64,000 nucleotides of DNA from UMGS1889 sp900556055 (GTDB lineage Bacteria > Bacillota > Clostridia > Oscillospirales > Ruminococcaceae). The DNA is taken from contig CABQEV010000005.1 in NCBI GenBank assembly GCA_902463265.1, positions 108,929-172,928 on the forward strand, read 5' to 3'. Within the stretch, counting starts at the first letter, position 1; every line of letters begins with the position of its first letter. Position numbers and translations under genes: made by a program. This document shows positions 8,365 through 17,522 of this stretch, one piece after another. Below the pieces are notes generated by a model. That model made no database searches and had not been told where the DNA came from. It was given only the letters and a program-made list of their open reading frames with translations.

Positions 8365-11300
8365 ATGGTGAATGTCAAGCCGGTGCAGCTCGGTAAAACG
8401 ACAAGAATGAGCTTCGGAAAGATCGATGAAGTTCTGAAAATGCCTAACCTTATCGAGGTGCAGAAAAATTCCTACAAATGGTTTCTGGAGGAGGGACTTA
8501 AAGAAGTATTCCGCGATATGTCGGCTATAACCGACTATAACGGCAATCTGGTTCTTAATTTTGTCGATTACAGACTCGATGAGAACCCCAAGTATTCCGT
8601 TGCGGAGTGTAAAGAAAGAGATGTAACATATGCCGCACCGCTCAGAGTAAAGGCTACTCTGTGGAACAAGGAGACAGGCGATGTAAAGGAAAACGAAGTC
8701 TTTATGGGTGATTTCCCATTGATGACAGACAGCGGAACCTTTGTTATCAACGGCGCAGAGCGTGTTATTGTTTCTCAGCTCGTTCGTTCCCCCGGAGTTT
8801 ATTATGCATTTGAAAAGGATAAAACCGGAAAAGACCTGTTCAAGACCACTGTTATCCCTAACAGAGGTGCGTGGCTTGAATACGAGATGGATTCCAATGA
8901 TGTAATTTACGTTCGTATAGACAAAAACAGAAAGATCGCTCTGACGACATTTATCAGAGCTTTAGGACTAGGAAGCGATCAGGAGATCGAGGATATGTTC
9001 GGCGTTGATGAAAGAATCAACCAGACTATCCTTCAGAAGGATCCGACAAAGAATACCGAGGAAGCTCTTCTTGAGGTTTACAAGAAGCTCCGCCCCGGTG
9101 AGCCGCCTACAGTAGACAGTGCGATCGCTCATATCAATGCTTTGTTCTTCGATGCGAAGAGATATGACCTCTGCCGTTTCGGACGCTACAAGTTCAATAA
9201 GAAGCTCGGCATTGCATCAAGACTTTCCGGACACTATCTGTCCAGACCTGTTGCAAATCCTCTGACAGGCGAGATCCTTGCTGAAGAGGGCGAGAGAGTT
9301 TCTTACAGCAAGGCTTGCGAGATCGAGCAGGCAGGCGTAATGGAAGCGTGGGTAAACGTTGAGCATAAGGAATCCTATACTTCTCCCACAGGCGAAGTTA
9401 TCAACAGAGTTGAACAGCGTGAGGTAAAGATCATAGGCAACGGCATGGTCGATATCGCACCTTATGTAAGCTTCGACGCTGCTCAGTACGGAATCAATGA
9501 AAAGGTTTCGTTCAAGGTACTGAGCGATATCCTCAGCACAGCATCCGATGCGGACGAGCTGGAGGAAATGGTAAAGAAGCGTGCTGACGAACTCGTTCCC
9601 AAGCATATCATTCTTGATGATATCTATGCAACTATCAGCTATTTCCTTAACCTCTGCGAAGGTGTCGGCGATGTCGATGATATTGACCACCTCGGAAACA
9701 GACGTATCCGTTCGGTAGGCGAGCTGCTCCAGAATCAGTTCAGGATCGGCTTTGCGAGAATGGAAAGAGTCATCAAGGAAAGAATGAATATCCAGGCTCA
9801 GGAAATGGAAACTATCACTCCTCAGGGTCTTATCAATATCCGTCCGATCACTGCGGCTATCAAGGAATTTTTCGGTTCCTCGCCTCTGTCGCAGTTCATG
9901 GATCAGAACAACCCTCTTGCTGAGCTTACTCATAAGAGACGTCTTTCCGCACTGGGCCCCGGAGGTCTGTCGCGAGACAGAGCCGGATTTGAGGTTCGTG
10001 ACGTTCACTATTCCCACTACGGAAGAATGTGTCCTATCGAAACTCCTGAAGGTCCTAATATCGGTCTGATCTCTTACCTTGCTTCATTTGCAAGGATCAA
10101 CGAATACGGATTTATCGAAGCTCCTTACAGACGTGTTGACAAGGAAACAGGCGTTGTTACCGACGAAGTTGTTTATATGACAGCTGATATCGAGGATAAC
10201 TACACTGTTGCACAGGCTAATGAACCTCTTACCGAGGATCACAAGTTTGCACGTCCCAAGGTTAATGCAAGATACCGCGACCAGATCCTTGAGTGCGAAA
10301 GAGAGCGCATCGACTTTATGGACGTATCGCCTAAGATGGTTGTTTCCATCGCTACGGCAATGATCCCGTTCCTCGAAAACGATGATGCGAACAGAGCCCT
10401 CATGGGTGCGAACATGCAGCGTCAGGCAGTTCCTCTGCTTAAAACAGAAGCTCCTATCGTCGGCACAGGTATGGAATACAAGTCTGCTGTTGACTCGGGA
10501 GTATGCGTAATTTCCAAGCATGACGGTGTTGTTGAGCGTGTTTCCGCCGATGAAGTTGTTATCAAGGAAGGCACAGGCGCAACACACAGCTATAAGCTTA
10601 TAAAGTTCAAGCGATCCAACCAGGGTACATGCATCAACCAGCGTCCTATCGTTGAAAAGGGCGAGGAAGTTCATGTTGGTCAGGTTCTCGCTGACGGTCC
10701 TGCAACAAGCGGCGGTGAGATCTCTATCGGTAAGAATGCTCTTATCGGATTCATGACATGGGAAGGTTATAACTACGAGGATGCCGTTCTGCTTAATGAG
10801 CGTGTTGTCCGCGAGGATATATACACATCTATCCACATCGAGGAATACGAGATCGAAGCAAGAGATACAAAGCTCGGACCTGAGGAGATCACAAGAGATA
10901 TCCCTAATGTCGGCGAGGATGCACTCCACGACCTCGACGAAAGAGGTATCATCAGAATAGGTGCTGAAGTCCGCTCAGGCGATATCCTCGTTGGTAAAGT
11001 AACTCCTAAGGGAGAGACCGAGCTGACAGCCGAGGAAAGACTGCTCCGTGCTATTTTCGGCGAAAAGGCAAGGGAAGTAAGAGATAACTCTCTGAAGGTC
11101 CCTCACGGCGAAGCAGGCGTTATCGTTGATGTTAAGGTATTTACAAGAGAAAACTGCGACGAGCTCTCTCCCGGAGTCAACAAGCTTGTTCGCTGCTATA
11201 TCGCACAGAAGAGAAAGATCTCTGTCGGAGATAAGATGGCGGGTCGTCACGGAAACAAGGGTGTCGTTTCAAGAATCCTTCCTCAGGAGGATATGCCCTT

Positions 11301-12129
11301 CCTGCCCGACGGTACACCTCTTGACATCGTTCTTAACCCTCTGGGCGTTCCTTCCCGAATGAACATCGGTCAGGTTCTCGAAGTACATCTCGGAATGGCT
11401 GCGAAGAAGCTCGGCTGGAAGGTAATGACTCCCGTATTTGACGGCGCACACGAGGAAGATATCCGCGCATGCTTCCGTGAAGCGGGAATGGCTGAAGACG
11501 GTAAGATCCAGCTTCGTGACGGACGTACCGGTGAGCCTTTCGATAACCGTGTAACAGTCGGAATCATGTACTACCTGAAGCTCCACCATCTGGTTGATGA
11601 TAAGATCCATGCACGTTCTGTTGGTCCTTATGCGCTGGTAACACAGCAGCCTCTCGGCGGTAAGGCACAGTTCGGCGGTCAGAGATTCGGAGAGATGGAA
11701 GTTTGGGCGCTCGAAGCTTACGGTGCTGCTTACACACTTCAGGAGATCCTGACAGTCAAGTCCGATGATACGGTAGGACGTGTCAAGACCTATGAAGCTA
11801 TCGTAAAGGGACAGAATGTTCCTAAGCCGGGTGTTCCTGAGTCCTTCAAGGTTCTTATCAAGGAACTCCAGTCACTCCTTCTCGATGTAAGAGTGCTTAA
11901 CTCCGACGGTGAGGAGATCGATCTCAAGCAGACATTTGAGGACGATGACGATCTTATCCCGCAGCCTGTTTCAGATGCTGACGATATGGAAGAGGTCGTT
12001 GATGAATCCGACTTCGATGAAGGCTTCTCCATTAACGAAGGCGAAGACGGCGACGATGATTACGGCGATTTCGGAGATGACGAAGAAGACGAGGATCTGT
12101 CATTTGACGATGACGACAGTCTGATATAA
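8365..12129 (+). CDS. rpoB: RNA polymerase beta subunit
   Basis: A 1254-residue catalytic subunit of RNA polymerase, forming half of the active cleft with beta-prime. The rifampicin-binding region is recognisable as SSPLSQFMDQNNPLAELTHK followed by RRLSALGPGGLSRDRA, with the residues found in sensitive wild-type enzymes (Asp, His and Ser at the three common resistance positions). PIETPEGPNIGLI, GYNYEDAVLL and GDKMAGRHGNKG are the other conserved blocks. The last 70 or so residues after the conserved C-terminal clamp are a low-complexity Asp/Glu-rich tail that exceeds typical Firmicutes lengths. The ATG follows AAGGAGG at a good distance. rpoC follows after 74 bases. Confidence 0.98.
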   Translation: MVNVKPVQLGKTTRMSFGKIDEVLKMPNLIEVQKNSYKWFLEEGLKEVFRDMSAITDYNGNLVLNFVDYRLDENPKYSVAECKERDVTYAAPLRVKATLWNKETGDVKENEVFMGDFPLMTDSGTFVINGAERVIVSQLVRSPGVYYAFEKDKTGKDLFKTTVIPNRGAWLEYEMDSNDVIYVRIDKNRKIALTTFIRALGLGSDQEIEDMFGVDERINQTILQKDPTKNTEEALLEVYKKLRPGEPPTVDSAIAHINALFFDAKRYDLCRFGRYKFNKKLGIASRLSGHYLSRPVANPLTGEILAEEGERVSYSKACEIEQAGVMEAWVNVEHKESYTSPTGEVINRVEQREVKIIGNGMVDIAPYVSFDAAQYGINEKVSFKVLSDILSTASDADELEEMVKKRADELVPKHIILDDIYATISYFLNLCEGVGDVDDIDHLGNRRIRSVGELLQNQFRIGFARMERVIKERMNIQAQEMETITPQGLINIRPITAAIKEFFGSSPLSQFMDQNNPLAELTHKRRLSALGPGGLSRDRAGFEVRDVHYSHYGRMCPIETPEGPNIGLISYLASFARINEYGFIEAPYRRVDKETGVVTDEVVYMTADIEDNYTVAQANEPLTEDHKFARPKVNARYRDQILECERERIDFMDVSPKMVVSIATAMIPFLENDDANRALMGANMQRQAVPLLKTEAPIVGTGMEYKSAVDSGVCVISKHDGVVERVSADEVVIKEGTGATHSYKLIKFKRSNQGTCINQRPIVEKGEEVHVGQVLADGPATSGGEISIGKNALIGFMTWEGYNYEDAVLLNERVVREDIYTSIHIEEYEIEARDTKLGPEEITRDIPNVGEDALHDLDERGIIRIGAEVRSGDILVGKVTPKGETELTAEERLLRAIFGEKAREVRDNSLKVPHGEAGVIVDVKVFTRENCDELSPGVNKLVRCYIAQKRKISVGDKMAGRHGNKGVVSRILPQEDMPFLPDGTPLDIVLNPLGVPSRMNIGQVLEVHLGMAAKKLGWKVMTPVFDGAHEEDIRACFREAGMAEDGKIQLRDGRTGEPFDNRVTVGIMYYLKLHHLVDDKIHARSVGPYALVTQQPLGGKAQFGGQRFGEMEVWALEAYGAAYTLQEILTVKSDDTVGRVKTYEAIVKGQNVPKPGVPESFKVLIKELQSLLLDVRVLNSDGEEIDLKQTFEDDDDLIPQPVSDADDMEEVVDESDFDEGFSINEGEDGDDDYGDFGDDEEDEDLSFDDDDSLI

Positions 12130-12203
12130 ATTTTATATGACCGGATAGACTCTGCCGGCGGATAAAAACGTCGGCAGGGAAATCTGAAAGGGGTTGCTTT
12201 TTA

Positions 12204-15200
12204 TTGGAATTCAACGTTTTTGATTCTATCAAGATCGGTCTTGCTTCACCTGAACAGATCAGAAATTGGTCTTACGGCGAGGTTGAACGCCCCGAGACCA
12301 TCAACTACAGAACCCAGAAGCCTGAAAGAGGCGGTCTGTACTGCGAAAAGATCTTTGGACCTACCAAGGACTGGGAGTGTCACTGCGGAAAGTATAAGAA
12401 GATCCGTTATAAGGGTAAAATATGCGACCGATGCGGCGTTGAGGTTACAAGAGCCAAGGTAAGACGTGAGCGTATGGGACATATTGAGCTTGCTGCTCCC
12501 GCATCTCATATCTGGTATTTCAAGGGCACTCCGTCCAGAATAGGACAGGTGCTTGAAGTATCCCAGAAGCGTCTTGAAGAGGTTCTCTATTTTACAAAAT
12601 ATATCGTTATCGACGGCGGCAACACTGAGCTCGTTAAGTATCAGCTCCTGACCGAAAAGGAATATGACGACATGCTCGAAAAGTATGACGACGATTTCTA
12701 TGCGGCAATGGGTGCTGAGGCTATCAAGGAGCTTCTGAATGAATTCGATCCCGAGAGATACGATAACTATATCAGACAGAATATTTCCGATTTCTCCAAG
12801 GTAACCGGTCTCGATGAGGATAAGATCGAAGAGTTCCTCAACAAGAGACTTTACGTTATTGACGATAATGCGGAAAATGAAAACTATGAAAAGGGCGATG
12901 TTGTTAAGCGTTCCGTTTATCTCGAGGATATCACTCTGTATAACCGCAAGAGAGACGAGAAGAAGCTCTCGAAGATCACGGTTGAAACAGGCTCCAAGTA
13001 TATCGAGCGTCTGTTTGACGAGAATATCGAAGCTGCAAACGCTAACGGCGAGTTCAATCAGATCGCTGACAAGGGCAACTGGATAAATACTCTTGTCTGG
13101 GCATCCAACGAGCTTAAGGCTGAACTCAGCGAGCTTCCTCCCGGACAGAAGAAGATCAAGCTCTTAAAGAGACTTGAGATCATCGATGCATTCAGACTTT
13201 CGGGAAATAAGCCCGAGTGGATGATCATGGACGCAGTTCCTGTTATCCCGCCTGATATCCGTCCTATGGTTATGCTCGATGGCGGACGTTATGCAACTTC
13301 CGACCTGAACGATCTGTACAGACGTGTTATCAACAGAAACAACCGTCTGAAAAAGATGCTTGAGCTTGAAGCTCCCGACATCATCATCAGAAACGAAAAG
13401 AGAATGCTCCAGGAAGCTGTTGACGCACTTATCGACAACGGCAGACACGGCAGACCTGTTACAGGTCCGAACAACAGAGCACTCAAATCTCTTTCCGATA
13501 TGCTGAAGGGTAAGCAGGGACGTTTCCGTCAGAACCTTCTCGGTAAGCGTGTTGACTATTCAGGACGTTCCGTTATCGTAGTAGGACCTGAGCTGAGAAT
13601 GTATCAGTGCGGTCTGCCTAAGGAAATGGCTCTTGAGCTGTTCAAGCCTTTCGTTATGAAGCGCCTTGTTGATACCAAGGTCGTTAACAATATTAAGTCT
13701 GCACGTAAGCTTGTTGACCGTGCAAAGAATGAAGTATGGGATGCGCTGGAAAATGTTATCAAGGATCATCCTGTTTTCCTGAACCGTGCCCCTACACTTC
13801 ACCGTCTGGGTATCCAGGCATTTGAACCTATCCTTGTTGAAGGCCGTGCTATCAAGCTTCACCCGCTGGTATGTACTGCGTTCAACGCTGACTTCGATGG
13901 TGACCAGATGGCTGTCCATCTGCCGCTTTCCGCTGAGGCTCAGGCTGAAGCAAGATTCCTTATGCTTGCTGCAAACAACCTGCTGAAGCCTTCTGACGGA
14001 CGTCCTGTTGCAGTTCCTTCTCAGGATATGGTCCTCGGTTCTTATTACCTGACAATGAAGAAGCCCGGCGAAAAGGGTGAGGGTAAGGTATTCCGTGATG
14101 TAAATGAGGCTCTGATGGCTTATCAGGAGGGTGTTGTTTCACTTCACGCTGCTGTTAAGGTACGTATTTCCAAGGATATCGGCGGAAGAAAGATATCCAA
14201 GGTCATCGACTGCACAGTAGGCCGTCTTATCTTCAATGAAAATATCCCTCAGGATCTGGGTTACGTTGACAGAACAAATTCCGATAAGCAGTTTGATCTT
14301 GAGATCGACTTCCTCGTTAAGAAGGGTCAGCTCTCCGAGATCATTGAAAAGTGTATCCATATCCATGGTACAGCTACTACCTCCGAGGTACTCGATAAGG
14401 TAAAGGCTCTCGGATTCAAATATTCCACAAGAGCTGCAATCACAGTTGCTGTCTGCGATGCTGAGATCCCTGAGGCTAAGGCCGGCATTCTTGCTAAGGC
14501 TGATGCCGAGGTCGATAAGATCAATAAGCTTTACAGACGTGGTTATATCTCCGCTCAGGAGAAGTCCAACCGCTTCATCAGCATCTGGAACGGTGCAACC
14601 GACGAAGTTACAAAGGCTCTGAAATCCAGCCTCGATCCTTACAACCCGATCCAGATGATGGCTGACTCCGGTGCCCGTGGTTCTATCAACCAGATCCGTC
14701 AGCTTGCTGGTATGCGTGGTCTGATCGCCAATACATCAGGTTCGACTATCGAGATGCCTATCAGAGCTAATTACCGTGAAGGCCTTAACATTCTGGAATA
14801 CTTCATTTCCTCCCGAGGCGCACGTAAAGGTCTTGCCGATACTGCACTGCGTACAGCTGACTCGGGTTACCTTACAAGACGTCTCGTAGATGTATCTCAG
14901 GAAGTAATCATCCGTGAGGACGACTGCGGAACAGATGTAGGTATTGAGGTATACACGATCACAGGTGCTAACAATGCTATAATCGAGCCTCTTTCCGAGC
15001 GTCTTGTCGGACGTTATCTGCTTGAGGATATGAGAGATCCTGCAACAGGAGATCTGCTTGTTTCCAAGAATAAGCTCATGACTGAAGCTGATGCAAAGAA
15101 GATCGTAGATGCAGGCATTGAAAAGGCAGTCATTCGTTCAGTCCTCAATTGTAAGGCTAAGGACGGCGTATGCGCTAAGTGCTACGGCTCCAACCTTGCA

Positions 15201-16109
15201 AACAACAACCTTGTATGCGTCGGCGAAGCAGTTGGTATCATCGCTGCTCAGTCTATCGGTGAGCCCGGTACACAGCTGACAATGAGAACGTTCCATACCG
15301 GTGGTATCGCATCTGCCGAGGATATCACACAGGGTCTTCCCCGTGTCGAGGAACTGTTCGAGAGCAGACGTCCTAAGAACGCTGCGATCATCGCAAGAAG
15401 CGGCGGACGCGTTCGTATGGAAGAGATCAAGAAAACCAGAAATGTCATTATCGTTGACGAAGAAACAGGAGCAGAGGAGTATTATCCTGTTGCTTACGGA
15501 TATAAGATCAAGGTTAGGGAAGGCGACGTTGTTGAAGCGGGTGCATCACTGACTGAAGGTTCTATCAATCCTGCTGATATCCTTGCTGTTAAGGGAATCC
15601 TTGCAGTTCAGAACTATATCATTACCGAAGTTCAGAAGGTTTACCGTCTGCAGGGTGTTGATATCAACGATAAGCATATCGAAGTTATCGTTCGTCAGAT
15701 GCTCAGAAAGGTCAAGGTAGAGGACGGCGGAAGCAGCTTCCTGCTTCCCGGATCGCTGGTTGACAAGAAGGAGATCGACGAAGAAAACGCTAAGATCCAG
15801 GAGAGAATTGACAACGGAGAGGTCGGACTCACATTTGTTACGACAGCTCCTGTTATCCAGGGTATCACAAAGGCTTCTTCAAATTCCGAGAGCTTCCTTT
15901 CTGCGGCCTCATTCCAGGAGACAACAAGAGCTCTTACAGACGCTGCAATCAGAGGAAAGACCGACCACCTCGTCGGACTTAAGGAAAATGTTATTATCGG
16001 TAAGCTTATTCCCGCAGGTACAGGCATGGATGTTTATAACAACGTTCAGGTCGTTAAGAACGAGAATTACACCGATCACAGTGCTGCAGCGGCTGCTGTT
16101 GTTCACTGA
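12204..16109 (+). CDS. rpoC: RNA polymerase beta-prime subunit
   Basis: A 1301-residue subunit that carries the active-site magnesium loop NADFDGDQMAVHLPLS. The N-terminal zinc ribbon (CHCGKYKKIRYKGKICDRCG), the downstream CKAKDGVCAKCYGSNLANN zinc site and the bridge/trigger segment AAQSIGEPGTQLTMRTFHTG are all present, so the chain is complete. The start is a TTG at 12204, preceded by AAAGGGG (12187-12193) with ten bases between; the first residues MEFNVFDSIKIGLASPEQI fit the family N-terminus. It is co-transcribed with rpoB and is followed by a terminator structure and then the str-type operon, the usual Firmicutes order. Confidence 0.98.
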   Translation: MEFNVFDSIKIGLASPEQIRNWSYGEVERPETINYRTQKPERGGLYCEKIFGPTKDWECHCGKYKKIRYKGKICDRCGVEVTRAKVRRERMGHIELAAPASHIWYFKGTPSRIGQVLEVSQKRLEEVLYFTKYIVIDGGNTELVKYQLLTEKEYDDMLEKYDDDFYAAMGAEAIKELLNEFDPERYDNYIRQNISDFSKVTGLDEDKIEEFLNKRLYVIDDNAENENYEKGDVVKRSVYLEDITLYNRKRDEKKLSKITVETGSKYIERLFDENIEAANANGEFNQIADKGNWINTLVWASNELKAELSELPPGQKKIKLLKRLEIIDAFRLSGNKPEWMIMDAVPVIPPDIRPMVMLDGGRYATSDLNDLYRRVINRNNRLKKMLELEAPDIIIRNEKRMLQEAVDALIDNGRHGRPVTGPNNRALKSLSDMLKGKQGRFRQNLLGKRVDYSGRSVIVVGPELRMYQCGLPKEMALELFKPFVMKRLVDTKVVNNIKSARKLVDRAKNEVWDALENVIKDHPVFLNRAPTLHRLGIQAFEPILVEGRAIKLHPLVCTAFNADFDGDQMAVHLPLSAEAQAEARFLMLAANNLLKPSDGRPVAVPSQDMVLGSYYLTMKKPGEKGEGKVFRDVNEALMAYQEGVVSLHAAVKVRISKDIGGRKISKVIDCTVGRLIFNENIPQDLGYVDRTNSDKQFDLEIDFLVKKGQLSEIIEKCIHIHGTATTSEVLDKVKALGFKYSTRAAITVAVCDAEIPEAKAGILAKADAEVDKINKLYRRGYISAQEKSNRFISIWNGATDEVTKALKSSLDPYNPIQMMADSGARGSINQIRQLAGMRGLIANTSGSTIEMPIRANYREGLNILEYFISSRGARKGLADTALRTADSGYLTRRLVDVSQEVIIREDDCGTDVGIEVYTITGANNAIIEPLSERLVGRYLLEDMRDPATGDLLVSKNKLMTEADAKKIVDAGIEKAVIRSVLNCKAKDGVCAKCYGSNLANNNLVCVGEAVGIIAAQSIGEPGTQLTMRTFHTGGIASAEDITQGLPRVEELFESRRPKNAAIIARSGGRVRMEEIKKTRNVIIVDEETGAEEYYPVAYGYKIKVREGDVVEAGASLTEGSINPADILAVKGILAVQNYIITEVQKVYRLQGVDINDKHIEVIVRQMLRKVKVEDGGSSFLLPGSLVDKKEIDEENAKIQERIDNGEVGLTFVTTAPVIQGITKASSNSESFLSAASFQETTRALTDAAIRGKTDHLVGLKENVIIGKLIPAGTGMDVYNNVQVVKNENYTDHSAAAAAVVH

Positions 16110-16117
16110 TAAATGCA

Positions 16118-16231
16118 AAACCGTCCCGAAAAAAAGGGGAGTCGCCTTGCCGTTCAGTTAAAAACGAAATGAGCAAGACTGACGGATCAGTACCGATAAG
16201 TTTTATCGGTACTCCCTTTATGGGGCGGTTT
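16118..16231 (+). terminator. Nested terminator structure after rpoC
   Basis: An outer pairing AAACCGTCCC (16118-16127) with GGGGCGGTTT (16222-16231) encloses a perfect inner hairpin AGTACCGATA/TATCGGTACT (16189-16198 with 16204-16213). The T content after either arm is modest, so efficiency is uncertain. Together with the next promoter this accounts for the 16110-16416 gap. Confidence 0.6.
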
Positions 16232-16325
16232 CTGCTTGTTTATTGGATTTGTATGAATATTTGCTTAAAAAATGTTCAAAATAGACTGTGTGCCGAAATT
16301 TTACGAAAAAAATTGTGAAAAACGC

Positions 16326-16354
16326 TTGACAAACCGATATTCGTCGTATATAAT
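16326..16354 (+). promoter_or_regulatory. Promoter of the rpsL-rpsG-fusA operon
   Basis: TTGACA at 16326-16331 and TATAAT at 16349-16354 with a 17-base spacer, an exact consensus promoter about 60 bases ahead of rpsL. Confidence 0.9.
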
Positions 16355-16416
16355 AAATAAATGTGTGATGGCGGTTTACGCCGTTCCATATATTATCGAA
16401 GAAAGGAGAAAAAATT

Positions 16417-16842
16417 ATGCCAACCTTTAACCAGTTAGTTCGTAAGGGCAGAGACGTTCTTGAAAAGAAGTCCACAGCTCCCGCACTTCAGAAGGGCTAT
16501 AATGCCAAGAAGAAGATCGCTATCGACCTCAGCTCACCTCAGAAGAGAGGCGTTTGCACAGCTGTAAGAACTGCTACTCCTAAGAAGCCTAACTCAGCTA
16601 TGAGAAAGATTGCCAGAGTTAAGCTCACAAACGGAAATGAAGTTACCGCTTATATTCCCGGTATCGGTCATAACCTTCAGGAGCACAGCGTTGTTCTGAT
16701 CAGAGGCGGACGTGTTAAGGACCTCCCTGGTGTTCGTTATCACATCATCAGAGGTACACTTGATGCTCAGGGCGTTGCAAAGAGAATGCAGGCTCGCTCC
16801 AAGTATGGTGCTAAGAGACCTAAGGCAGGCGCAGCTAAGTAA
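16417..16842 (+). CDS. rpsL: Ribosomal protein S12
   Basis: The 141-residue decoding-centre protein of the 30S subunit. PTFNQLVRKGR at the start, SSPQKRGVCTAV and PKKPNSAMRKIARVKL in the middle (the lysine here is where streptomycin resistance arises and is the wild-type residue), and GGRVKDLPGVRYHIIRG, whose Asp is the methylthiolation site in many bacteria. GAAAGGAG lies upstream of the ATG. First gene of the str operon, with rpsG and fusA downstream. Confidence 0.98.
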   Translation: MPTFNQLVRKGRDVLEKKSTAPALQKGYNAKKKIAIDLSSPQKRGVCTAVRTATPKKPNSAMRKIARVKLTNGNEVTAYIPGIGHNLQEHSVVLIRGGRVKDLPGVRYHIIRGTLDAQGVAKRMQARSKYGAKRPKAGAAK

Positions 16843-16872
16843 TCTGCGGCAAATTGTAGAAACTCAATTGAA

Positions 16873-16961
16873 CCACAGGATTTATGTGGGGCATTTATAT
16901 AGATAAATTGCCTCAGCATTGGTCGGCGTGTCAATCGTCATCCGTACCGATGCGTACGGAT
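16873..16961 (+). promoter_or_regulatory. Structured spacer between rpsL and rpsG
   Basis: The 172-base spacer contains three potential hairpins: CCACA/TGTGG (16873-16877 with 16885-16889), an imperfect GGGGCATTTAT/ATAAATTGCCTC pairing just after it, and a perfect 8-bp stem ATCCGTAC/GTACGGAT (16940-16947 with 16954-16961). In E. coli ribosomal protein S7 represses its operon through the equivalent spacer; a similar role here is inference. Confidence 0.4.
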
Positions 16962-17014
16962 TGTGGAATGAAGCGAGTACCTATGATATCATTTTTATGA
17001 AGGAGGGAAGTAAA

Positions 17015-17485
17015 GTGCCAAGAAGAGGTAATATCGCAAAACGTGAGGTTTTGTGTGACCCTGTATACAATTCTGAGATCGTTACACGTCTTATCAACAA
17101 CATCATGCTGGACGGTAAGAAGGGTGTAGCTCAGAAGATCGTGTACGGTGCTTTTGAAATTGTTGAAGAGAAGTCGGGCAAGCCCGCTCTCGAAGCTTTT
17201 AACGAGGCTATGGAAAATATCATGCCTTTACTGGAAGTTAAGGCTCGCCGTGTCGGCGGTGCAACTTACCAGGTTCCTATGGAGGTTCGTCCCGAAAGAA
17301 AGCAGACTCTCGGTCTGCGCTGGCTGACTACTTATTCCAGAGCCAGAAGCGAAAGAACAATGAAGGAAAGACTTGCAGCTGAGATTCTTGATGCTATCAA
17401 CGGCGTAGGCGGCGCTTGCAAGAAGCGTGAAGATACACATAAGATGGCTGAGGCTAACAAGGCTTTTGCTCATTACCGCTGGTAA
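17015..17485 (+). CDS. rpsG: Ribosomal protein S7
   Basis: A 156-residue 30S head-assembly protein that contacts the mRNA exit region and binds the 3' domain of 16S rRNA. The start is the GTG at 17015, placed six bases after the GGAGGGA site and giving the family N-terminus PRRGNIAKREVL and the usual length; an in-frame ATG about 100 bases upstream would add a non-homologous extension. VGGATYQVPMEVRPERK and the C-terminal KREDTHKMAEANKAFAHYRW are diagnostic. fusA follows after 37 bases. Confidence 0.97.
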   Translation: MPRRGNIAKREVLCDPVYNSEIVTRLINNIMLDGKKGVAQKIVYGAFEIVEEKSGKPALEAFNEAMENIMPLLEVKARRVGGATYQVPMEVRPERKQTLGLRWLTTYSRARSERTMKERLAAEILDAINGVGGACKKREDTHKMAEANKAFAHYRW

Positions 17486-17522
17486 TCCTTAAGGGATTAG
17501 AAACCGAAATTAGGAGGATATT

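Noticed and set aside
16919..17014. N-terminal extension of rpsG from a GTG-preceded ATG-like start upstream
   Set aside because: The GTG at 17015 gives the family length and N-terminus and has a strong ribosome site; the extension overlaps the hairpin region.
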